Positions 36,988-44,267 of a stretch of 44,267 bases of DNA are shown here, one piece after another (within the stretch, counting starts at the first letter, position 1; each line of letters opens with the position of its first letter). The notes beneath the pieces are model-generated. The model did no database searches. It saw only the letters and a list, made by a program, of their open reading frames with translations, and was not told the origin of the DNA. Source of the stretch: Gp13-AA77 sp036521995 (GTDB lineage Bacteria > Acidobacteriota > Terriglobia > UBA7540); assembly GCA_036521995.1 (NCBI GenBank), contig DATDGR010000242.1, forward strand, positions 1-44,267, read 5' to 3'. A program made the position numbers and the translations under genes.

Positions 36988-38409
36988 TTGCGGGCCTTCG
37001 CGTCGGACGTCATGGCTGTTTTCGATATCCTGCTGGCCATCTATTTCATAGCCGGCAATGGTACCTACACCTTCCTCATGCTCCTGTCGCTCACGTCGGT
37101 TTGGCTCCATCGGCGGCGTCACAGCTACGAAGGCCTTCAACAGTTGCGGGAATCACCGGTAACTCCGCCGGCCACCATCGTCATGCCGGCCTGGAATGAG
37201 CAAGAGGTGATCGTGGAGTCAGTGCGTTCGGTCCTGCGCACCGATTACCCCGGACTCGAGATTGTGGTGATCGATGACGGCTCGTCCGACGAAACGCTGG
37301 CCCGGCTTGTGGCGGCGTTCAAGTTGGCTCCCGTGTCTCTCATCTCCCGGCCGCGCCTGCCGACCCGCCCGGTTCTCGGACTCCATGCGAGTGCGGAGTT
37401 TCCAAACCTGCTCGTCATCTCCAAGGAGAAAGGCGGTAAGGCCGATGCTCTCAACGCGGGCCTGAACATGTGCCGCACTCCGTACTTTTGCACCCTCGAC
37501 GCCGATTGCATCCTGGATCGTGATGCTCTCCTCCGGTTGATGCGTCCCGTGATTCGTTCGCGGATCAACCTCGTGGCCAGCGGCGGCGTTGTGCGCGTCC
37601 TGAACGGATGCACGGTCGTGGACGGCCAGGTCACAAAGGTGGGCCTGCCCCGTACCAGCCTGGAGCGCTTCCAGGTGGTGGAGTACCTGCGCAGCTTTCT
37701 GTTTGGACGCACCGGCTGGAATCTGATGGGCGCCACCGTGATCGTGTCTGGCGCTTTCGCCGTCTTTCATCGCGAGACGGTGATCGAGGCCGGCGGGTTC
37801 AGTCTCGATACGGTCACGGAGGACATGGAATTGGTGGTGCGGCTGCGCCGTTGGGCGGCTGCCCACCACCGCGCCATCAACATCTCGTTCACCTCGGACC
37901 CGGCTTGCTGGGCGGAATGTCCGCAGACCCTCCGCATGCTAGCCCGCCAGCGGCGTCGCTGGCAACTCGGCCTTTGCCAGACGCTTTGGAAGAACTCCCC
38001 CATGATCTTTAACCCCGCCTTCGGCGCCACCGGTCTCTTCAGCCTGCCTTTTCATGCCGGCGTGGAGGGTCTCGGCGCGCTGGTCGAAGTGGCAGGCTAT
38101 CTCATCATCCCGCTCGAAGCGTATTTGGACCCCTCGCTGCTCCGGTTTCTGCTTCCTTTTCTGCTGCTCAGTCTTGCTTACGCAGGATTCCTTTCCGTCG
38201 CTGCGGTCGTGATGGAGGAGGTGACGTACCACCGCTATTCCAGCCTTCGTCATCTAGCGATCCTCCTGCTCTATGGGCTGCTCGAAAACTTCGGCTACCG
38301 GCAGCTCGTGCTCTGGTTCAGGCTTCAAGGCATCTTTCGCTTCCTGGCCGGCTTTGGCCGGTGGGAAAAGGTGATCCACGTTGCGGCCCGGGAACAATCG
38401 GCACACTGA
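36988..38409 (+). CDS. Processive-type family 2 glycosyltransferase
   Basis: The 473-residue enzyme has an N-terminal membrane helix (about 10-40), a GT-A domain and about three C-terminal helices, like NodC, PgaC and BcsA-type synthases that polymerise and extrude polysaccharide through the inner membrane. Sequence hallmarks are VMPAWNEQEV, VIDDGSSDE (Asp97), TLDADCILD (171-173), TEDMEL (catalytic base Asp279) and QRRRWQLG (321-328), the last being the Q-x-x-RW signature of processive enzymes. The TTG start is supported by GAGGAGGAGC upstream; the first ATG would be 24 bases further. The spacing to the TPR/barrel gene is only 15 bases. The donor sugar is not determined by these motifs. Confidence 0.94.
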   Translation: MRAFASDVMAVFDILLAIYFIAGNGTYTFLMLLSLTSVWLHRRRHSYEGLQQLRESPVTPPATIVMPAWNEQEVIVESVRSVLRTDYPGLEIVVIDDGSSDETLARLVAAFKLAPVSLISRPRLPTRPVLGLHASAEFPNLLVISKEKGGKADALNAGLNMCRTPYFCTLDADCILDRDALLRLMRPVIRSRINLVASGGVVRVLNGCTVVDGQVTKVGLPRTSLERFQVVEYLRSFLFGRTGWNLMGATVIVSGAFAVFHRETVIEAGGFSLDTVTEDMELVVRLRRWAAAHHRAINISFTSDPACWAECPQTLRMLARQRRRWQLGLCQTLWKNSPMIFNPAFGATGLFSLPFHAGVEGLGALVEVAGYLIIPLEAYLDPSLLRFLLPFLLLSLAYAGFLSVAAVVMEEVTYHRYSSLRHLAILLLYGLLENFGYRQLVLWFRLQGIFRFLAGFGRWEKVIHVAAREQSAH

Positions 38410-38424
38410 CCGCGGGAAACGCAC

Positions 38425-40393
38425 ATGACGACTCGGGGGCGCATGTTAACCCAGCGGGCGGCTTCGAGGTCTCTTGCCCGCGCGGTCCTGGCCCTGCTTC
38501 TCAGCGGGATCGCGTCAGGCAGTCCGGCGCTGGGCCAGACAGCGCCTTCGTCGTCCGCGGTCGGACGGCCGCCCGATTCGGCGCCACGCGAACGCATCGC
38601 ACATTATCAGGAGATCCTCAAGGCTCATCCCGGGGACACGGACGCGCTTGAGGCTCTCGCCCGCGCCGAGGCCGAGTTGAAGGATTTCCCGGCTGCCATC
38701 TCCGCGTACCGCCAGGTTGTGGCGGCCAACCCTGCCGATCGTGACGCCCAGGTCCAACTGGCGCGGCTTTTCGGCTGGAACCATCAGTACGAAGAATCGA
38801 TCCGCGCCTTTCGAGTAGTGCTCGACCATGCCCCGGACGATCGGGAAGCGCTGGAGGGCCTGGCAAGCGTTCAGGTCTGGGCGGGGAAGCTGGCCGAGGC
38901 CGCGGCCACCTATGGCCGGCTCGCAACGGAGCACCCCGACGACGCCGATTACATCTTTCAGGCCGCGCGCCTCGAGGCCGAGACCGGCCAGTACCCGTCG
39001 GCTCGCGATCGTCTGGCGTCGCTGTTGGCTGTGGAGCCCAGCAACCTCGAGGCCCGCCTCGTGCTGGCTCAGATCGAGGTCAAGCAGGGCCAGTACACAA
39101 GCGCACTGCGGCAGTTCGAGCACGTCCTCGGACAGCGCCCCGGTGACCCGGCTGCGTTGATGGGCGCCGCGCAAACGCGTTACTACACCGGCGACGTAGC
39201 GGGCGCCTTTGCCGCAGCGAGCGCCCTGTCAACAAAGAGCCCCGGAACTTCGACGCCCTCTTTCTCCTCGCCAGCATCGAGCGCGCGCGGGGGCACCGCT
39301 CTGAGGCCCGCGCCCTGCTGAATCGCGCCGATCAGATATCGCCTCACACTCCTGAAGTGGCCCAGCTTCGCGAGAAGCTGTGGAATGAGTCTCCGACCGT
39401 ACTCCATCTGACGTCAGGCCACTCGCGCGCGGATCAGGCCCGCTCACCGAGGACTTGCGCTCTTGGGTTTTCGGCTCACAACTCGATTTCAGTGTGCTGC
39501 CTCACACCAACTCGATCATCTCCTTCGACGCTCTCCCCACCCAGACCCCTTCGGCCGCAACCGTGCCTTCGGTGTTCCTTTATCGTCAGACGACCCGCCT
39601 GGGTTCCTGGTTGACGCTGCGGGGAGGCGTGGGGCTCCAGCGTTTCGGGCCCGGCGTGCCGGTGGATGATCTGCCGAATAGCGCCGGACCGCAGCCGAGC
39701 GCCACCGTCGCACCGATCGGATTTTTCGGGGGCTCCTTGACTCCCGACCAGCATTTCAGCTTCGACCTCACCTGGAGCCGCTCGGGCATCCCGTATACAC
39801 CGCTCTCTGTGCGACTCGGTGTCATCTCCTCCCGCATCGAAGGCGGGTTCAACGTCACCTTCGATCCCCGTACCGACTTTCACGTGACCTATTTCCGGGA
39901 ACACTTGACGACCGAACCCTACGAGCAGCTCACGGGCGCGACCACCGGTTCCGGCCAGCCGGCAACCGTCGAGGCCATCGATCAGCAGCGGGGGAGTGGC
40001 GGCGCCGCCATCCTCAATCGGCGGGTTATCGAGCGGGAACGCCTGAACTTTGACGCCGGAGTTTCGGCGCTGATTTTCGGCTACGACGGCCCCCGACGCG
40101 GCGTATACCTGGGGTTCTTTACCCCCAGCTTTTACCAGCGTGAGCTGGTCAACGGTCGGTTGACCGGGCAGTTTTCGAAGAGGCTCGGGTATGACTTGTC
40201 TGCGGGCGTGGGCGTGCAGCAGGTAGACCAAGGCCAGCCCTTCCAGCGCGCCTTGATCGTGAGCCCTGCCCTCACCCTCAAAGCCACGCCGTACCTTTCG
40301 GCCACCCTCGGCTACTCCTACTACGATTCCGCCCAGGGCCTCGGCATCGTCAGCGGCAATGGCGTGAAGTTGGTGATCGATTGGCGATTTTGA
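38425..40393 (+). pseudogene. TPR plus outer-membrane beta-barrel exporter, two frameshifts
   Basis: The first frame gives a signal peptide (about 1-36) and TPR repeats (for example VQLARLFGWNHQYEESIRA and VLAQIEVKQGQYTSALRQFE) to about residue 268. The sense then moves to a second frame near 39228 (NKEPRNFDALFLLASIERAR, ADQISPHTPEVAQL, ESPTVLHL) and to a third near 39430 (LTEDLRSWVFGSQLDF) that runs to the end as a beta-barrel finishing in VKLVIDWRF, a terminal Phe typical of outer-membrane proteins. Restoring one base at each point gives 656 residues in one frame. The architecture matches PgaA/BcsC/YaiO-like porins that export polysaccharide made by the GT2. Either the gene is recently broken or the assembly has two indel errors; the intact flanking frames favour recent change or error. 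Confidence 0.8.
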
Positions 40394-40412
40394 AGATTAG
40401 TTGATTCGCGCC

Positions 40413-43283
40413 TCAGTCTCCATCGCCTGCCGGGAAGACCGCGTGGCGGGGCGGCGGCATGGGCGCGTCGCCCTTACGTTCGCGCCACAGAATCCGATTC
40501 AGGCTGGCCGTATCGACCGCGTCGGCGTGTGAGAAGTCCATGCGGGCGGATGCCTTCGCGCCCGGCGCATCGAGCGGGTTCGTCTGATAGAGCAGACCGT
40601 TCTTCAGGTTGCGATCATCGGCCGTGAAGGGCGTCTGGTTTGCCGGCCCGCTGAAGAATTCCGTCATGGGCGTGGCCCAGGCGTCGTTGTTGTTCATGGG
40701 TGGCAGGCCGAGCAGCTCTTCCATGGTGCGGATGAGGTTGACCGTGGTGAAAAAGCCATGATCGACGAACGGCCGTTCCGCGGAGCCTGGCGAATACTTG
40801 CTGATTACGAGCGCCGGACTGCGGTGCGCGTCCACATGATCAGGCCCGTCCTGGGCGTCGTCCTCCAGAATGAACACAGCGGTGTCATCCCAGTAGGGGC
40901 TGTGGGAGATAGCCTCCACCACTCGGCCTACAGCCAGATCGTTGTCGGCCACGGAGGCCTCGGGCTTCGGGCCGCCGGGCCGCGTCCCCACCGTGTGATC
41001 GTTGGGCAGGCGCAGCAGAATGAACTGAGGCATCTCGTCGGACTTTCGCCCTTCCCGGCGGGCCTGCACAAAGGTCACGAGCTCGTTCAGAAACTCGTCG
41101 ACGCGAAGCTGGTCCGGGTAGTAGAGGTTGAAGTCCGGGAAGTGTGGATCGAAATGGCCCACCAGCTCGGGCTTGGTGGGCACATCCCGGGCGATGATCG
41201 GAATCTGCCAGGGCCAGGGGCTGGGTGAGCCGTGGGGCTGGCCAACGTTGCTGGGTAAGGGATCACCCTGACGCAGGAAAGTCTTGGCGCAAACCTCGCC
41301 CGGCGGACGCGGCGTCCCGAAGAGCGGGGATTGCTGCTCTTCGAAGTCGTTGCACCAGTCGGTGGAGACAAATTCTCCATAGTGCCGGTAAGTGAGTCCC
41401 GCCCGCGCCACGTTACCCCACAGGTAACCGGTACCGGGCTCGTCCACGTCGGGAATGCCCTGCTCCAGCGGGTAGCCCTGCGACACCTCGCCCTCGTAGT
41501 CGTATAACCGCTCGCCGCCGCGATAGGCGATCTCCCAGGTTTTTTCCGTATAGTCGCTGGCGATGGCCGCGGTCGACCACACGTGCCCGTTGCCGGAGAC
41601 CTCGCCACTGACGTAGAAGTTGTCCAGAATGCCGAATTGCCGGGCTAGCTTATGCTGGTTGGGCGTGATATCCTCGCCGAACATCACCAGCGAGGGATCC
41701 CCATTCGCCTCCTTAAGGTCGCCGAAAACCTGGTCGTAGCTGCGATTCTCCTTGATGATGTAGATCGCGTGCCGGATGGGGCTCGAGCCGGAGGCAAATC
41801 GCATCGGCTCGGGCTCCTGTTGCATACGATTACCCTCGACCGCCAGGCTCGTGAGCTGGGCGAGCTCGTTCTGCGCTTTCGGGAGATTGATGCGAGCCAC
41901 CGAGCCGTGAATGAGCGCCGCGATGTAAGGATGGACCGGGTGCGTGCTGTGCTGTCCGGGAAAGGGCGGCAGGATAGCGGAGTTCGGCCCGGTGCCCTGG
42001 CCCTTTCCGGTGATCACGAACAGATAATCGCCTTGGGCCGCGAGGGCCGTCGGATACCACTCGCTCGGAATGAAACCCAGCGCCGCCAGCGGGCCCGCGG
42101 CCGCCGTAGCGCCGGTGCCGGCGCCACCCGTGTCAAGAACGGCCACAGCGTCGGCTGAGGCGTCCGCCACGTAGAGGCGATCGCCGGCGGCATTCAGGGC
42201 GAGCGCGTTGGGGAAGGTTCCGTGGTACTTTTCACCGGGAAGTTCGGTGGAGAGTAGAGCCGTGAGCTGACCCGACGCCGTGTCCACCACGGCCACCCTG
42301 TCCGCGTTGGCCAGCGCCACGTACAGCCGCTTCTCGTCCGGACTCAGCAGCAGAGCCGTGGGATGCGAACCAGGGCCAGTGGGCGAACCGGGCGGCAGCA
42401 ATGCGATCTTTCGGGCCACCTTACCCCCTTCGAGATCGAGCTCGTCGACCTCCGAGGCGTTCCACAGGCTCACCCAGGCCCGCTTGCTATCGCGCGTGGC
42501 CACCACCGCGTAGGGGTAGGAGGCCGGCACATCGTCATGGGTGCTGAGGTCGAAGCGGTGGATGGTGTCGCCGCTGGCGGCGTCGATCAGCAGGGCGTCG
42601 TCAGAAAGGTTGTCAGCCACCAGCAACTCCTCATGTCCCGCCTGTCCCACCACCGCCAAGCCGGCCGGATACGGAATGGCTTTGCCGGGCGGGAGCAGGT
42701 GCGAGACCTTCGTTCTCTGATTCGTGCCGAGAGGCTGCAGCGGAATCTTGATGAAGCGGTCCGCCATCACGCGCCCGCCGTCGAAGCGGTAGACGGCAAT
42801 GCCATTCCCCGTGTCGCCCGGCTGGGTGCCGTTGAAGTCGGTGAGAGAGGCCATGGAGGCGTAGAGAGAGCGGCCATCCGGGCTGAAACCAAGGCCCAGA
42901 AAGTAGCTCTGATGTCCATGCCTGCCCAAGCGCGAGTCCGGGTAGTCGGTGAGCTGGTTCGTCTGCAAGTCGAGCACGGCGATCGACTGGCTGTGCCCGG
43001 ATTCCTGGGTCCCATAACCGTTATTGAGGATGGCCAGGTAGCGGCCGTCCGGACTCAAGACCGCCGCCGTGGGAAGGCTGTTGGTGCGCTGCGGCTCGCC
43101 GGGCACTGGCGTCAGCAGGAGCTTGCTGCTCGATAGCGGTACTTGCTGCAAGGCCGACTTTTCCTGGGCAAACAGGCTGTTGACGCGGGAGGGCCACGAT
43201 CCACTCCAGGCCGCGTACGCTCCTGCCAGCACAGCCACGCCAGCCAAACCTTGAGACCACTCGATCCGCCCTGGCCTTCTCAT
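40413..43283 (-). CDS. YncE-like beta-propeller fused to phosphoesterase
   Basis: The 956-residue secreted protein has a signal anchor (about 12-28). A seven-bladed YncE-type propeller follows (about 50-430, repeats such as AVLSPDGRYLAILNNGYG, LLLSPDEKRLYVALANADR and ALNAAGDRLYVADASAD). The C-terminal phosphoesterase/alkaline phosphatase superfamily domain (about 490-900) has HAIYIIKENRSYDQVFGDL, NFYVSGEVSGNGHVWS, LPNDHTVG, WDDTAVFILEDDAQDGPDHV and HRSPALVISKYSP. This bifunctional arrangement is recurrent in acidobacteria and planctomycetes; the phosphoester substrate is unknown. The ATG is preferred over an upstream TTG because GGAGG lies 8 bases before it. The gene is convergent with the TPR/barrel gene, with only 19 bases between. 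Confidence 0.92.
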   Translation of the reverse strand: MRRPGRIEWSQGLAGVAVLAGAYAAWSGSWPSRVNSLFAQEKSALQQVPLSSSKLLLTPVPGEPQRTNSLPTAAVLSPDGRYLAILNNGYGTQESGHSQSIAVLDLQTNQLTDYPDSRLGRHGHQSYFLGLGFSPDGRSLYASMASLTDFNGTQPGDTGNGIAVYRFDGGRVMADRFIKIPLQPLGTNQRTKVSHLLPPGKAIPYPAGLAVVGQAGHEELLVADNLSDDALLIDAASGDTIHRFDLSTHDDVPASYPYAVVATRDSKRAWVSLWNASEVDELDLEGGKVARKIALLPPGSPTGPGSHPTALLLSPDEKRLYVALANADRVAVVDTASGQLTALLSTELPGEKYHGTFPNALALNAAGDRLYVADASADAVAVLDTGGAGTGATAAAGPLAALGFIPSEWYPTALAAQGDYLFVITGKGQGTGPNSAILPPFPGQHSTHPVHPYIAALIHGSVARINLPKAQNELAQLTSLAVEGNRMQQEPEPMRFASGSSPIRHAIYIIKENRSYDQVFGDLKEANGDPSLVMFGEDITPNQHKLARQFGILDNFYVSGEVSGNGHVWSTAAIASDYTEKTWEIAYRGGERLYDYEGEVSQGYPLEQGIPDVDEPGTGYLWGNVARAGLTYRHYGEFVSTDWCNDFEEQQSPLFGTPRPPGEVCAKTFLRQGDPLPSNVGQPHGSPSPWPWQIPIIARDVPTKPELVGHFDPHFPDFNLYYPDQLRVDEFLNELVTFVQARREGRKSDEMPQFILLRLPNDHTVGTRPGGPKPEASVADNDLAVGRVVEAISHSPYWDDTAVFILEDDAQDGPDHVDAHRSPALVISKYSPGSAERPFVDHGFFTTVNLIRTMEELLGLPPMNNNDAWATPMTEFFSGPANQTPFTADDRNLKNGLLYQTNPLDAPGAKASARMDFSHADAVDTASLNRILWRERKGDAPMPPPRHAVFPAGDGD

Positions 43284-43509
43284 CGTGTGTTCCTCCAAAG
43301 GCGAATCCTAACATCGGCGAGAAAGGCGAGCAACCTTCGCCACATGACAGAAAGATGACCGACCCGCGGGTGGAGCAAGTCACCCGCTGCAACCTCCACC
43401 ACCCGGGGTCGTGGGCGGGGCGAGAAGCGCGGACTCTATGGCACTCTGACGTTCACGTTGCTCGAAACGGTGTGGCTGGGCGTTACCACCTTGACCTTGC
43501 CAGTTGTCG

Positions 43510-43941
43510 CGCCAATGAGCGGCAGACCCTCGCGGCACTGGACCATTCGAACATTGTGAAGCGCATCGACCGCGGCAGCAGCGCGATCAAAAACGCGAGG
43601 CGAAAGAAAACATCGCAAAAGCACTGGAGTTATCTAAAAAGAGTCCGGATGTTTCCAGTCAGATCTCCTTAGCACTGAATCACGGCTATGTTCTGGTAGC
43701 AATGAAACATGTCTCCGCCGCCGAAAACGCTGACCAGCAGGTACTCCGTCAGACTGAGAAACTCGGGCTTGTCCGATTGCATCTCGAAGCCTCTCTCGCC
43801 CTGGGCGAGGTTCTGATGCAAGAGAGAAACCGTGAGATGGGTCGCAAACAGCTCGAGGAAACGGAAAGAACCTCGCGTTCAAAAGGCTTCGAGCTTATCG
43901 CACGGGAGGCAAGTGCTGCACGACAAGCAGCCGTCCGTTAG
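43510..43941 (+). pseudogene. Remnant of a TPR-linked Ser/Thr protein kinase
   Basis: The left piece (43514-43582) reads NERQTLAALDHSNIVKRIDR, matching the kinase N-lobe segment that normally reads E-R-Q-x-L-A-x-L-x-H-P-N-I. After an abrupt frame change at about 43583 the reading becomes AKENIAKALELSKKSP, then LVRLHLEASLALGEV and RSKGFELIAREASAARQAA to a TAG: the typical C-terminal TPR end of acidobacterial TPR-kinases. The whole catalytic domain, membrane segment and most TPRs, normally several hundred residues, are missing. A large internal deletion joined the two ends, so the gene is dead. Codon use is less GC-rich than that of neighbouring genes, as expected during decay. The upstream part to 43355 has no recognisable content. 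Confidence 0.6.
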
Positions 43942-44267
43942 GCTCTGATGAGCGCTCAAGTGACGTGTTTCCGACTCGGAAGCGTTAGTTACGCAGCGTC
44001 TCCACGCCCGACTGCGCGAAATCCTCGAAAGTTGAAGAACCCATTGCACTTCCTCGATCCAACCTGGACCATCGGGCCTCGTGGTGCCCAAAACGGCCTT
44101 ACTTTTGACCCAAGACCAGATATCATCCTTGTTTTCATCAACATGCGGCATGATTACGAATAAGCATCTTGTTTTCTGAAGCTTACGCGAAGCTTAGGGA
44201 GCTGTCGCGGTCGGTAACATACCTATTTATCAATAAGATGCTGGGTTTATGCCACCAAGTCATTTAT
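43942..44267. other. Non-coding right edge
   Basis: No gene is visible on either strand. A tandem GAAGCTTACGC/GAAGCTTAGG pair lies near 44177-44197. The last 50 bases become AT-rich and carry a GCTGGGTT repeat, with the window ending within that AT-rich tract. Confidence 0.4.
44224..44252 (+). repeat. Fourth copy of the GCTGGGTT repeat
   Basis: TATTTATCAATAAGATGCTG then GGTTTAT matches the repeats near 6.4 kb, including the A-G-A-T-G-C-T-G-G-G-T-T core, at a site about 38 kb away. More copies could follow beyond the edge. Confidence 0.55.

Overview
The window reads as chromosomal DNA of a GC-rich Gram-negative bacterium, most likely an acidobacterium (inference). Pointers are the VWFA-related exported protein, the very large Oar-type TonB-dependent receptor with a carboxypeptidase-regulatory-like N-terminus, a PEP-CTERM protein, a decayed TPR-linked Ser/Thr kinase, many short secreted proteins and AGGAGG-type ribosome binding sites. 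No rRNA, tRNA, CRISPR array, phage or complete insertion sequence was found.

Left part (1-6.7 kb, mostly minus strand): a hicB antitoxin gene with a frameshifted hicA toxin, then a heat-shock block hsp20-hsp20-clpB with its own sigma70-like promoter and 5' UTR hairpins, then an exported VWFA protein. The intergenic stretch at 6.25-6.7 kb is AT-rich and carries three copies of a GCTGGGTT-centred repeat, which recurs at the extreme right end.

Middle-left (6.7-19.4 kb): a CDF metal exporter, serS, small secreted proteins, a DUF1080 protein, a PIG-L deacetylase, then a minus-strand run TonB-dependent receptor - deoC - exported adenosine deaminase, which looks like a nucleoside scavenging operon, and a PEP-CTERM protein with a strong palindromic terminator.

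Middle-right (19.6-31.2 kb): mutS2, an exported CocE/X-Pro-peptidase-like hydrolase, a PpiD/SurA-type membrane-anchored prolyl isomerase, and an AhpD/carboxymuconolactone-decarboxylase-like gene. The last is interrupted by an in-frame TGA exactly at the second Cys of its CxxC motif and is followed by a perfect SECIS-like hairpin, so it is best read as a CxxU selenoprotein. An 860-bp non-coding island follows, then a penicillin-acylase-family Ntn hydrolase and a divergent Tat-exported sugar isomerase-like protein.

Right part (31.3-44.3 kb): priA, a ZIP metal transporter, an IscU/SufU-like scaffold lacking one key Cys, and a tight plus-strand operon of a HEAT-repeat membrane protein, a processive-type GT2 glycosyltransferase and a TPR/outer-membrane-barrel protein (now carrying two -1 frameshifts). 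This operon resembles an exopolysaccharide synthesis and export system. A beta-propeller/phosphoesterase fusion, a kinase-TPR gene remnant and another copy of the GCTGGGTT repeat close the window.
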